The notes under the pieces are model-generated. The model was not told the origin of the DNA. It did no database searches and was given only the letters and a program-made list of their open reading frames with translations. Shown one piece after another: positions 49,426 to 58,056 of a stretch of 64,000 nucleotides of DNA; the stretch's first letter is position 1, and every line of letters starts with the position of its first letter. The position numbers and the translations under genes were made by a program. Origin of the DNA: Azospirillum picis (GTDB lineage: Bacteria > Pseudomonadota > Alphaproteobacteria > Azospirillales > Azospirillaceae); NCBI RefSeq assembly GCF_017876115.1, contig NZ_JAGINO010000013.1, positions 1 through 64,000 of the forward strand, read 5' to 3'.

Positions 49426-50427
49426 GTGGCGAGCGTGGATGTCGTGGTGCCTTCCTACCAGTACGGCCGCTACCTGCGCGGCTGCGTCACCAGCGTGCTG
49501 ACCCAGGACATCGCCGACCTGCGCGTCCTGATCATCGACAACGCCTCGACCGACGACAGCGTCGAGGTCGCCCGCCGGCTGGCGGCCGAGGACCGCCGGG
49601 TCGAGGTCCTGGCGCGCCCGCGCAACCTCGGGCCGCACGCCTCCTTCAACGACGGCATCGACTGGGCGCGCGCCGACTATTTCCTGATCCTGTGCGCCGA
49701 CGACCTGCTGGCCCCGGGCGCCCTGGCGCGCGCCGCGGCGGTCATGGAGCGGCATCCCGGGGTGCACCTGAGCTACGGCGGGGTGGTGATCGACAGCGCG
49801 ACCGATCCCCGCCCCTCCCGCCCCGCTCCGGCGACGGCGGCCGGCTGGCGCATCCTGTCCGGGTCCGCCCTGCTGGAGCGGTTTTGCCGGACCGGCCGCA
49901 ACCACGTCCCGGGACCGACCGCGGTGGTGCGGACCAGCATCCAGAAGCAGGTCGGCCATTACCGGCGCACGCTGCCGCAAACCGACGACCTGGAGGTCTG
50001 GATGCGCTTCGCCCTGCGGGGCGACGCGGCGGAGACCGACGTCATCCAGGGCATCGCCAGGGTCCACCCGTTGAGCCAGTCGGCGTCGTCGCGGACCGTC
50101 CATGACTGGAACGTCGAGTTCCTGGCCGCCTTCGAGACGTTCTTCGCCGACGACGGCGCCGCGCTGCCGCAAGCCGGGCGGTTGCGCCGGCTGGCCCGGC
50201 GGGCGTTGGCCGAGCGGGCCTACTGGTGTGCCGCCTCCCACTTGGCGCGCGGCGACGCCGCCCTGGCGCGCGACCTCCTCCGCTTCTCGGTGCGGCTGGC
50301 GCCGTCGACTGCGGTCCTGCCGCCCCTCACCGCCCTCCTGCGCCGCCCCGACACCCTGGAGAGGCTGGGCCGGCTCTCCGCCGACCTGGCCGCACCGCTG
50401 CGCCGCCGTTTCGACGGCAGCGCGTGA
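49426..50427 (+). CDS. family 2 glycosyltransferase
   Basis: A 333-residue GT2 enzyme. The N-terminus shows the GT-A start VDVVVPSYQYGRYLRGCVTS, IIDNASTDDSVEVA, and the metal-binding LCADDLLAPG (DxD-like CADD). A later segment, RTLPQTDDLEVWMRFA, fits the acceptor region. The start is the GTG at 49426, with GGAGG six bases upstream; earlier starts (GTG 49378, ATG 49396) lack that. It transfers a sugar to a lipid-linked oligosaccharide; donor and linkage are unknown. An RfbC-like gene follows 38 bases later. Confidence 0.88.
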   Translation: MASVDVVVPSYQYGRYLRGCVTSVLTQDIADLRVLIIDNASTDDSVEVARRLAAEDRRVEVLARPRNLGPHASFNDGIDWARADYFLILCADDLLAPGALARAAAVMERHPGVHLSYGGVVIDSATDPRPSRPAPATAAGWRILSGSALLERFCRTGRNHVPGPTAVVRTSIQKQVGHYRRTLPQTDDLEVWMRFALRGDAAETDVIQGIARVHPLSQSASSRTVHDWNVEFLAAFETFFADDGAALPQAGRLRRLARRALAERAYWCAASHLARGDAALARDLLRFSVRLAPSTAVLPPLTALLRRPDTLERLGRLSADLAAPLRRRFDGSA

Positions 50428-50465
50428 TCGGCCGTCCCCCCGCCGCCACAGCCCTGGAGCCCAGC

Positions 50466-51017
50466 ATGCAGTTCGACCAGACGCCGCTCCCCGGAGCCCA
50501 TCTCATCCGTCCCGATCCCGTCCATGACGAGCGGGGCTTCTTCGCCCGCAGCTTCTGCGTCCGCGAATTCGCCGCGCATGGGCTGGAGACGGCGTTCGTC
50601 CAGCACAGCACCTCCTACAACATCCGGCGCGGCACGCTGCGCGGCCTGCATTTCCAGCGCCCGCCCCACGGCGAGGCCAAGCTGGTGCGTTGCCTGAGCG
50701 GCGCGATCTGGGACGTGATCGTCGACCTGCGTCCCGGCTCCGCCGGCTTCGGGCGCTGGCAGGGGTTCGAGCTCACCGCCGGCAACCGGCACCAGCTCTA
50801 CATCCCCAAGGGCTTCGCCCACGGCTTCCAAACCCTGGCGGACGACAGCGAGGTCGGCTACCTGATTTCCGCGTTCCATGCGCCCGGCGGCGCCCGCGGG
50901 ATCCGCCACGACGACCCGGCGCTCGCCATCGACTGGCCCCTGGCGCCGGTGGCGGTGAGCGAGCGGGACCGCTCCTGGCCGGACCTCGCCGCCATCGCCG
51001 ATGGTTTGCCTGCCTGA
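50466..51017 (+). CDS. rfbC: NDP-4-keto-sugar 3,5-epimerase, RfbC-like
   Basis: A 183-residue cupin epimerase. It has the catalytic His in RGTLRGLHFQRPP, the YNIRRGTLRG strand, and YIPKGFAHGFQTL with the Tyr/His region. The family normally acts on dTDP-4-keto-6-deoxyglucose to make the rhamnose precursor, but rfbA, rfbB and rfbD are absent here while CDP-sugar genes surround it. It may therefore epimerise the CDP-4-keto (C-methylated) sugar. The length and motifs are complete. Confidence 0.85.
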   Translation: MQFDQTPLPGAHLIRPDPVHDERGFFARSFCVREFAAHGLETAFVQHSTSYNIRRGTLRGLHFQRPPHGEAKLVRCLSGAIWDVIVDLRPGSAGFGRWQGFELTAGNRHQLYIPKGFAHGFQTLADDSEVGYLISAFHAPGGARGIRHDDPALAIDWPLAPVAVSERDRSWPDLAAIADGLPA

Positions 51018-51397
51018 GGAGGTGCTGGAGGACTTTGGTGCGCAAATGGGCGTGATGGCGGTGTCCACCACGAGGCAGCGGTGATCAGGCGACCTTGCGG
51101 GTGACCGGCCTGCCCAATCATGACGTTCATGGCCGTGCAGTCAATGGCCGCTTCGACCTTCTGCGCGGGCAGAGTCCGGGCGCGCAGGCTGCGCCCGATC
51201 AGAAGCTTGGATCTGAGCATCGCGACCTCGACCAGCGAGCGGCGTCCGGCTCTCGGTTCCAGCGGGTCCGCCTTCCTATCCGCCAGTTCGCCGCCTGCCA
51301 ACCTCCGAACGATTTCGCACCAATCCCCTTCCCTCCCCATGCGTAAGGACAGGAGCCTTTCAGGCCGTTCGGTGATGGACTGGCACGGTGTGGAGCG
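51018..51397. other. intergenic region with a transposase relic
   Basis: About 380 bases between convergent genes. Most of it is the decayed transposase end described separately. No terminal inverted repeats could be recognised. Confidence 0.5.
51074..51340 (-). pseudogene. decayed IS5-type transposase C-terminus
   Basis: On the minus strand, codons from about 51220 to 51074 read LRSKLLIGRSLRARTLPAQK, then VEAAIDCTAMNVMIGQAGHP. This matches the C-terminal block of IS5-family transposases (LRYK-IG-LRAR-LP-QK-EA-I...LN-M---G-P). The sequence before it, up to 51340, is basic and compatible with the same gene. The DDE core, the N-terminus and clear inverted repeats are missing. It marks a past insertion beside the epimerase gene. 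Confidence 0.6.
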
Positions 51398-52759
51398 TCA
51401 CGCCGCCCCGTCGCCGGCGAAGGCGACGAGGCCATGGTCGCGGAGCATCGCCGCCGTGTCGGCGATCGCGGCGAAGGGCATCCCGGCGCGTTCGGCGATG
51501 TCGAGCAGGCTGTGGCGCCCGTCGGCCTGGTTGAGCACCCAGAGCATCGCCATGCACCGCGCCGGCGCGTCGCGGTCGCCGCCGACGGCGGTGTAGAGCC
51601 CGCGCCGCCCGAGCTGCGGCTCGCATTTCGGCTGGAGGCTCACCGGCGTCGCGTCGCTCTCCAGGACGTCGAGCGCCGCCGTCACCAGGCGGTAGGAGTG
51701 GGCCAGATGCTCGGGCCGGATGAAGGCCAGATCGTCGGCCGAGGTGTGGTACTCGGGATAGGTGCCGAACCGGCTGCGCTGGAACGAGCCCACCGGGAGG
51801 TCGAAGCCCGGCGAGCAGAACTGTCGCTCGTCGTAGCCGTAGGGAAAGAAGTCGATCACCGCGGCCGAGGGGGAGCCGTGGCGCAGCACATGCGCCATGG
51901 CGCGGTCGATGGCGGCGTCGCCCCGGCGGCTCCTCTTGTAGGTCGGGGCGCCGCCGTCGCCGACCCCCGACAGCACCAGCCCGTGCCGGATGCGCTCCAG
52001 CCGGTGCTCGTTGCGGGCCAGCCAGGTGATGGCGCCGATGGTGCCCGGCGCGAAGAGGAAGCGGTAGCTGTAGCGCGTCTCCACGCCCTGCAGCCGCTCG
52101 GCCAGCAGCGACAGCAGCGCGATGCCGGAGCAGTTGTCGTTGGCAAGCGACGGGTGGCAGACATGGGTGGTCAGCAGGATCTCGTCCTCGCTCCGGCCGC
52201 GGTGCAGATACTCGCCGTAGGTCAGGCTGCCGTCCGCCAGCGTGGCGTCGATGCAGACCTCGTAGTCGCCGTCGGGCAGCTCCAGGAGGCGGTCATGCGC
52301 CATGCAGAAGCCCCAGGACTCGGCATAGTAGCTGGTGCGGTAGGGGATGAGGCCGGGCTGCTCCGGCAGGGTGACGATGCGCCGGCGCAGTTCGGCGAGC
52401 GGCAGGCGGGCCTGCACCGGCGTGCTGTAGCTGACGACATGCAGGCTGTTGCGCCGCACATCGATGACGCGCTCGCCCCGCGCGTTCTTCACATAGGCGT
52501 CGCGCAGCGTCCATTCGCGCGGAACGGTCCAGTCGAAGACCGCGGTCCCGCTCGGCACCTCGTGGATCTCGAGGTCGATCCGCCGCCGCAGCCGCTCCAG
52601 CGTCTCGCGGACGCCCGGCCCGGTGATGCTGCGGCAGATCGGGAAGAGCTCGGCGGCGATCCCGTGCAGGATCGAGCCCACCGCCGGGTCGTCGAGGCGG
52701 TCCGGCAGGCGCCGGTGGCCTGCACGGTGGTCTCTATGTTCGATTGCCGGGGCCATCAT
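51398..52759 (-). CDS. DUF4910/M28-like aminopeptidase-domain protein
   Basis: A 453-residue protein. It has the DUF2172/DUF4910 aminopeptidase-like fold: TTHVCHPSLANDNCSGIAL (zinc-ligand His and Asp), the central YKRSRRGDAAIDRAM and PEYHTSADDLAFI (His ligand). A winged-helix-like C-terminus (LNQADGRHSLLDIAERA) completes it. These proteins occur in polysaccharide loci but their true reaction is not settled: a peptidase or an amidohydrolase acting on an amino sugar. The start at 52759 overlaps the upstream stop (ATGA). It ends the five-gene minus operon. Confidence 0.85.
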   Translation of the reverse strand: MMAPAIEHRDHRAGHRRLPDRLDDPAVGSILHGIAAELFPICRSITGPGVRETLERLRRRIDLEIHEVPSGTAVFDWTVPREWTLRDAYVKNARGERVIDVRRNSLHVVSYSTPVQARLPLAELRRRIVTLPEQPGLIPYRTSYYAESWGFCMAHDRLLELPDGDYEVCIDATLADGSLTYGEYLHRGRSEDEILLTTHVCHPSLANDNCSGIALLSLLAERLQGVETRYSYRFLFAPGTIGAITWLARNEHRLERIRHGLVLSGVGDGGAPTYKRSRRGDAAIDRAMAHVLRHGSPSAAVIDFFPYGYDERQFCSPGFDLPVGSFQRSRFGTYPEYHTSADDLAFIRPEHLAHSYRLVTAALDVLESDATPVSLQPKCEPQLGRRGLYTAVGGDRDAPARCMAMLWVLNQADGRHSLLDIAERAGMPFAAIADTAAMLRDHGLVAFAGDGAA

Positions 52760-54060
52760 GCTCCCTGCTCCTTCCGGCCGGCCAGAGGCAGGCGGGCGGC
52801 GAGCAGGGCGTCCTGCTCGTCCAGGCGGCGCCGGTAGACGGCGACGCGCGCGCGGATGCGGCGGCCATGGGCGGCGCGGCCCTGACGCAGCGCCGTGAAT
52901 TGCCGGATCAGCCGGTCGACATCGAGCGTCTCGATGTGCTGGCAGAAGTCGGCCAGCCCCATCGCGGCGAGCAGGTCGTCGTTCTTGCTGGCATAGCCGA
53001 TCGACAGCACCGGCCGTCCGAGCTTCAGGGCGGCGACGATGTTGTGGAACCGGGTCGCCACCACGAGGTCGGTGCCGGCGATCTGGCCCATCAGCGCCTG
53101 CAGGTCGGCGGTCGGCTCGGCGCTCAGCCGGTCGGCCGCCAGGTCCGGCCGCTCGGCCCGCAGCGCCGCCGCCAGCGCGGCGACGGTGTCGCGGTCGCCG
53201 GCGTCGCCGGTCAGCAGCCGCACCCGGCAGCCCTGGTCGAGCAGCCACAGCGTGAAGCGCCGCAGCTTGTCCAGGTAGGTGCGGTGGATGCCGGCGCCGG
53301 CCTGCAGGTCGTGGCTCCAGCCGTAATAGCCCATCACCCCGAGCCCGACCGTCAGCCCCGGCCCCGGCGCGGCGGCGACGGGGGGGGTCGGCAGCGCGAA
53401 GGCGAGGTCGGGGAAGACGGCGTCGTGCTCCGCGTCCGCCTTGACGTCCACCGTGCCGTCCGCGGCGACGCCCGCCGCGACGCCGATGCCGGCCATGAAG
53501 TCGCGCGAGACCGTGTCGCGGTAGGAGCGGTACTGCGCCATGGCGGCGGCCCGCCCCATCAGCCAGCGGCTGAGCGGGTGGTGGATCGGCCCGGCGCCGA
53601 TGCTGACGAAGGCGATGCGGGCGCCGCCCAGCCGCGCGCCCAGGCACCATCCGAACACGGCGAGCGGCAGGCCGAACGGCCCGGTTCCGAAATCGTCGAG
53701 GATGCCGGTGCCGGGAAAGATCAGCGCGTCGGCGCGCGACGCCATTAGGACGGCGCGGCCGAACCCGGCGGCGCGGCGCGGCAGCCCGCCCAGCAGGCGG
53801 TCGGCCACCTCGACCAGCCGGCCGCCGGCCGGCCGTGCGCCGATGGCGACGCCGCGGATGCCGTAGCGCGTGGCGACCTGCTCCGGCGCGCTGCAGATGC
53901 AGGTGAGCTCGATGCCGGGCCGGCGGCGCAGGAAACCCAGCATGGCCTCGAGCGAGGCGTCGTTGCCGGAATTGCCGCTGCCGAACAGGCCGAACAGGAC
54001 CACCCGCCGGGCCGGCGCCGCCCCGTGCCGCACCGCCTCGTCACGGCGTGCCGCCATCAT
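52756..54060 (-). CDS. polysaccharide pyruvyl transferase family protein
   Basis: A 434-residue protein of the PS_pyruv_trans/CsaB family. It starts with VVLFGLFGSGNSGNDASLEA, contains LIFPGTGILDDFG and a late VVATRFHNIVAALKLGRPV with the conserved HNIVAALK-GRP. Known members add a pyruvate ketal from phosphoenolpyruvate to a sugar, giving the polymer negative charge. Starts and stops overlap with both neighbours (ATGA at 54057-54060 and 52756-52759). Confidence 0.88.
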   Translation of the reverse strand: MMAARRDEAVRHGAAPARRVVLFGLFGSGNSGNDASLEAMLGFLRRRPGIELTCICSAPEQVATRYGIRGVAIGARPAGGRLVEVADRLLGGLPRRAAGFGRAVLMASRADALIFPGTGILDDFGTGPFGLPLAVFGWCLGARLGGARIAFVSIGAGPIHHPLSRWLMGRAAAMAQYRSYRDTVSRDFMAGIGVAAGVAADGTVDVKADAEHDAVFPDLAFALPTPPVAAAPGPGLTVGLGVMGYYGWSHDLQAGAGIHRTYLDKLRRFTLWLLDQGCRVRLLTGDAGDRDTVAALAAALRAERPDLAADRLSAEPTADLQALMGQIAGTDLVVATRFHNIVAALKLGRPVLSIGYASKNDDLLAAMGLADFCQHIETLDVDRLIRQFTALRQGRAAHGRRIRARVAVYRRRLDEQDALLAARLPLAGRKEQGA

Positions 54061-55553
54061 CCGCCCCCCTGCGCCTGTCCGAAGCCCCTGCGGAGGTCCT
54101 CCCCTGTGCCTGATGCCCCGGGATCGCCGGTGGCCGACTGAAGGATCAGCACCCAGTCCTCCTCGCCGCGGTCGTTGGCGCCGGGGACGGTGAACTCGGC
54201 CCGGCCGGAAGTCCGGCGCGCCGGCTCTGCGGCGACCGTGCGGCCGCTCGTCGGGTCGTACCAGCGGGCGGCCGCCAGCGGCCCGGCCAGCCGGCCCGGA
54301 TCGGCCGCCACCGTCCGTGCCGACGGGATGTAGAGGACGGCCAGCTTGCGGTCGGTGGTGATCGCCGCCCCCGGCCGCTGGCCCCGGGCCTCCGTGCCGC
54401 CGGCCCGCAGGATGTCGGCGAGCGAGCCGACGAGACCGCCGCGCTCCTTGATCTGGACCCAGTCGTCCGGCGCCGGCTCCAGCCGCCACCAGGGCAGCGT
54501 CTCGAACAGCGCGTGCAGGTGCGCCATGTCGCGCCCCCCCGGGCTGTCGAGTGCCTGCTTCCAGCCGGTCGGCGCCTGATGGATGCCGGGGCCGGCGAAA
54601 TGCCAGATCGGGTTGTTGCCGAAGATCTGGCCGGCGGCGCCCCCCAGCAGCGCCTGGTAGGCCTGGGCGCGGACGTCGCGCCCGGCGACGCCATGCTCGT
54701 CCTCGTAGGCCGTCTCGATCAGGACGAACGGCCGGCCGGTCTGCCGGCGGTGCTGGCGCAGCGCCGCCTCGCGCATCGGGGCGTAGGTGTAGACGGTGTC
54801 GATGGCGAGCCACGGCGCCCCCGCCCAGAAGTCCGACACCACGGTGCCCGGACCGCCGTGCACGGTGTGCAGGGCTTGCGGGTCCGCTTCGCGGATGCCG
54901 TCGGCGATTGCCTCGGCGAGCCTCCTGTCGGGAGGGTCGTAATCGCCGCCATGGACCCAGACGATGTTGTCCAGCCCCTGGAAGCGGTGGCCGAGATAGC
55001 GGCCGTAGTCGCGCAGCTTGGCCGGGCCGTTGCGCTCCATCGCCCGGTACCAGCCCTCGTCGCCGCCGCCGATGCCCATGTAGGACGGGGTCAGCAGCAC
55101 CAGGATGCCGAGCGCGCGCGCCCGGCGCAGGATCCAGTCGGCATGGGCGAAATAGCGCTCGTTCGGCGTCGCGTAGTCACCGGCCACCAGGAACGGCGGC
55201 TCGCGGTAGGCGTTGGCCGGTGCGTTGGTGGCGTATCTGTGCTCGATCAGCGACACCAGGACGGTGTTGAAGCCGCGGGCGGCGCGGTCGCCCAGGTAGA
55301 GCGCGGCATCCTCGCGGCTCAGCTCGGCGATCAGCGACCAGGCGGTGTCGCCGTGCAGCAGGAACGGCCGGCCGTCGGCATCCGCCAGATAGCGCGGCGT
55401 GGCGGAGAGCGGGAAGCGCGGCTCCTCCGCGGCCAGGGCGGCGCTGGCCAGCACCGTCACCGCCGCCGCGATCATCAGCCGCACCGGCCAGGGCCGCGCG
55501 CTGACGGCCGTCGGCGTGGCCGCGCTCATTGCCGCGCTCATTGCCGAGGTCAT
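54057..55553 (-). CDS. DUF4038 glycoside hydrolase-like exported protein
   Basis: A 498-residue protein. After a 23-residue leader with a repeated ATGAGCGCGGC motif comes a Sec signal (PVRLMIAAAVTVLASAALA, cut near AEE). The catalytic domain resembles DUF4038/apiosidase-like TIM barrels (RPFLLHGDTAWSLIAELSRE, RGFNTVLVSL, NIVWVHGGDYDP, VLIETAYEDE). A C-terminal beta domain (collagen-binding-like) ends the protein. The likely role is periplasmic trimming of the polysaccharide. Acidic residues in GGDYDP and IETAYEDE are candidates for catalysis. The start overlaps the aminotransferase stop (ATGA). Confidence 0.85.
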   Translation of the reverse strand: MTSAMSAAMSAATPTAVSARPWPVRLMIAAAVTVLASAALAAEEPRFPLSATPRYLADADGRPFLLHGDTAWSLIAELSREDAALYLGDRAARGFNTVLVSLIEHRYATNAPANAYREPPFLVAGDYATPNERYFAHADWILRRARALGILVLLTPSYMGIGGGDEGWYRAMERNGPAKLRDYGRYLGHRFQGLDNIVWVHGGDYDPPDRRLAEAIADGIREADPQALHTVHGGPGTVVSDFWAGAPWLAIDTVYTYAPMREAALRQHRRQTGRPFVLIETAYEDEHGVAGRDVRAQAYQALLGGAAGQIFGNNPIWHFAGPGIHQAPTGWKQALDSPGGRDMAHLHALFETLPWWRLEPAPDDWVQIKERGGLVGSLADILRAGGTEARGQRPGAAITTDRKLAVLYIPSARTVAADPGRLAGPLAAARWYDPTSGRTVAAEPARRTSGRAEFTVPGANDRGEEDWVLILQSATGDPGASGTGEDLRRGFGQAQGGG

Positions 55554-56893
55554 GCCGGCACCATGTCCGCCCGGTTGTAGCGCCGGTAGACGGTGTCCGA
55601 CGCCCGCCCGACGAGATGCTGCTCGACGCCGTCGACCAGCGCCCGGGCATAGACCGACAGGGCGCCGTCCACCGCCTCGACGGTGGCGTCGATGTCGGCG
55701 GTCTTGTGGGAATAGCTGACCACCAGGGAGGGGGCCAGGATGCCGCGCCGGATCGTCTCCTGCAGGAACAGGGTGCGGAAGGCCTGCGAGCGCCGGCCGT
55801 CCTGGTCGAGCGTCTCGTAGAACAGGCAGCACGGCTTGCCGACGATCCGGACGACGTCGTCGAGGCCGCGGCGGTGCACCACCTCGCGCAGGCGGTCGGC
55901 CAGCCGCGTGCCCATGCGCCAGAGATGGCCGGTGACGTCCTCGCGCTCATAGACCTTCATGGTCGCGATCGCCGCCGCCAGCGCGTGCGTCTCGGCGCCA
56001 TGGGTGGTGGACAGCAGGAAGACCCGCGGCCGCTCGCTCTGGTCGAGGCCGCCGAGCTGCATCAGCTCGCGCCGTCCGGCCAGCGCCGAGACGGCGAACC
56101 CGTTGCCCAGCGCCTTGCCGAAGCAGGACAGGTCGGGCACCACGCGGTACAGCGCCTGCGCCCCGCCCCGGTTCCAGCGGAAGCCGGTGATCATCTCGTC
56201 GAAGACCAGCAGGGTCCCGTTGGCATGGCACAGGCGCTTCAGCTCCTGCAGATAGCCCTCGGGCGGGTCGTCGGTGCGCGCCGGCTCCAGGATGAGGGCG
56301 GCGATCCGGCCGGGATGCTGCGCGAACAGCGCCTCCACCGCGCCGAGGTCGCCGTAGGGGAAGCCGAGCGTCAGCCGCTTGACGGCGTCGGGGATGCCGG
56401 CGTCCATCGGCGTGGTGCCGATGAACCAGTCGTCGGTCGAGAAGAACGGGTGGTCGGCGCAGCGGGCGATCAGGTCGCGGCCGGTGTAGGCCCGGGCCAG
56501 GCGCATCGCGCCGGAGGTGGTGTCGGAGCCGTCCTTGCAGAACTTGACCATCTCGGCGCCGGTGATCAGCGACAGGAACTGCTCGGCGCAGGCGACCTCC
56601 AGCGGCGACGGGCGGGTGAAGTTGCAGCCGCCGGTCAGCTCGCGCCGGGCGGCGCGCACCACCTCGGGATAGGCGTGGCCCAGCCCGACCGCGCGGTTGC
56701 CCATGCCGTATTCGATGAAGGAGTTGCCGTCGACGTCCCAGACCCGGCAGCCCTCGCCGTAGAGGATGAAGCCCGGCGACAGCACCGGATACTGGTCGTC
56801 ACCCTTGGCGTAGGTGTGGCAGCCGCCGGGGATGATGCGGTGCGCCCGCTGCCGCAGCTGGTCGGATTTCATGAATTGCAGTGCCGCCTTCAC
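55550..56893 (-). CDS. class III aminotransferase, glutamate-semialdehyde mutase-like
   Basis: A 447-residue PLP enzyme of the HemL-like class III group. PLP-Lys lies in CFGKALGNGFAVSAL, the cofactor Asp in LLVFDEMITGFRW, and GGCHTYAKGDDQYP opens the fold. The start is the GTG at 56893 with a perfect AGGAGG five bases upstream; ATGs at 56932 and 56872 lack that. In polysaccharide loci such enzymes transfer an amino group to a keto sugar or to a side-chain. It is not the heme-synthesis enzyme by context. It lies 83 bases after the export lipoprotein gene. Confidence 0.85.
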   Translation of the reverse strand: MKAALQFMKSDQLRQRAHRIIPGGCHTYAKGDDQYPVLSPGFILYGEGCRVWDVDGNSFIEYGMGNRAVGLGHAYPEVVRAARRELTGGCNFTRPSPLEVACAEQFLSLITGAEMVKFCKDGSDTTSGAMRLARAYTGRDLIARCADHPFFSTDDWFIGTTPMDAGIPDAVKRLTLGFPYGDLGAVEALFAQHPGRIAALILEPARTDDPPEGYLQELKRLCHANGTLLVFDEMITGFRWNRGGAQALYRVVPDLSCFGKALGNGFAVSALAGRRELMQLGGLDQSERPRVFLLSTTHGAETHALAAAIATMKVYEREDVTGHLWRMGTRLADRLREVVHRRGLDDVVRIVGKPCCLFYETLDQDGRRSQAFRTLFLQETIRRGILAPSLVVSYSHKTADIDATVEAVDGALSVYARALVDGVEQHLVGRASDTVYRRYNRADMVPA

Positions 56894-56976
56894 CCTGGCC
56901 TCCTGATCGCCGCAGAATGGTCGCCGCAACATGATCACCGTGGATCGGTCGCCTGGAATGGTCCGGACCGGCCCGG

Positions 56977-57723
56977 TCAGAAATAGGTTTCCGGGATGAT
57001 CACGATGTCGCCCGGAAGGATGGGCACGTTGGCCTTGACCATGCCGTCCTTGAGCAGGTCGTCGAGGCGGACGCGGTAGCTCCGCTCTCCGCCGCCGAAC
57101 TGGCGCACCAGCACCGCGCGGTTGCCATCGGCGAACTTGGTCAGCCCGCCGGCCGCGATCATGACGTCGAGCATCCGCATCCGCTGGCGATAGCGGATGG
57201 CCGTCGGCTTGACCGCCTCGCCCACCACCTGGACCTGCTGTTCGGAGGCGTCGGCGAAGCTGCTCAGCGTCACCGTCACCAGGGCGTCGGGCATGTAGGC
57301 GGTGAGGCTCTTCTTGATGTCGCGGGCGAGCTCCTCCGGCGTCTTGCCGGCCGCCACGACCTCCTGGAGCATCGGCATCGAGATCCGGCCGTCGGGACGC
57401 ACCGGCGCGGTGGTGGAGAATTCCGGCGCCTGCCAGACCTCGACATGGATGGTGTCGAGCGGGCCGATGCGGTAGTCGGGAGCCCGCCCGCCCTGCTCCA
57501 CCGTGAGCGGCGCCTCCTCCAGGGCCGCCGAGCCGCAGGCCGCCAGCAGCGGCGCCAGGGCGAGCAGCCCCGCCAGCGTCAGTGCCGGCCCCAGCCGGCG
57601 CCGGCCGGGTCCGGCCGGGGTGGGGCCGTTCGCAACGGGACAGTTCGGAACGGGGCAGCTCGGGCGCCGGGGCGCCGCGCGCCTGGCAAAGCGCTTGCCG
57701 GTGATCATGGTGCCAGTGATCAT
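56977..57723 (-). CDS. polysaccharide export lipoprotein (Wza/PES family)
   Basis: A 248-residue outer-membrane export protein. A signal peptide ends in a lipobox (LLALAPLLAAC). The poly-export domain (YRIGPLDTIHVEVWQAPEF, RPDGRISMPMLQEVVAAG) is followed by an SLBB domain (VQVVGEAVKPTAIRYRQRM). It forms the outer-membrane pore for the polymer. The start at 57723 has AGGG eight bases upstream; an internal repeat makes a second ATG at 57708 (MITGT-MITGK). It heads the minus operon to 51398. No Wzc-type kinase or Wzy polymerase is in the window. Confidence 0.9.
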   Translation of the reverse strand: MITGTMITGKRFARRAAPRRPSCPVPNCPVANGPTPAGPGRRRLGPALTLAGLLALAPLLAACGSAALEEAPLTVEQGGRAPDYRIGPLDTIHVEVWQAPEFSTTAPVRPDGRISMPMLQEVVAAGKTPEELARDIKKSLTAYMPDALVTVTLSSFADASEQQVQVVGEAVKPTAIRYRQRMRMLDVMIAAGGLTKFADGNRAVLVRQFGGGERSYRVRLDDLLKDGMVKANVPILPGDIVIIPETYF

Positions 57724-58056
57724 GGTGGTTGCCCTGGAAAATGCCCTTGGGACCCTGCCCTGGAAGATGACCGCGTCGGTCACGCGGGGCGCGGGGTGCC
57801 GATCGGTTGAGGCTAGCACCGCGCCTGCCGGACCGAAGCTCGGCAATCCTGAGGAAAGCCGGGCGCCGGAGGCCGCTTACCCATTGGGAGGTAGGGCTCC
57901 CCGTCTCATCCGCCGTCGGGTCGAGCACGGCATGCCTCCACCGGCGGGGGGCCGCTGGAATGCCGAATCCCGACGGTGCCGAACCTAGGCGGATCGCCTG
58001 AGCCCTCGGTTCTTTTCCTGAGTTGCCGGCCCGGTCGCTGCCGGACGAGGGTATCC
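57724..58056. other. divergent promoter region of the two polysaccharide operons
   Basis: About 330 bases between the export lipoprotein (leftward) and the first glycosyltransferase (rightward). GC-rich; no clear promoter, dyad or gene was found. Frames entering it from both sides look like upstream extensions of the real genes. Confidence 0.4.

Noticed and set aside
50466..51017. A dTDP-rhamnose pathway
   Set aside because: Only the RfbC-like epimerase is present. rfbA, rfbB and rfbD are absent, while CDP-sugar genes are close, so a rhamnose route is not supported within the window.
55550..56893. Assignment of the class III aminotransferase to heme synthesis (hemL)
   Set aside because: It is embedded in a polysaccharide operon and lacks any link to tetrapyrrole genes. 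Similarity to the glutamate-semialdehyde mutase fold is shared by many sugar and amino-acid enzymes.
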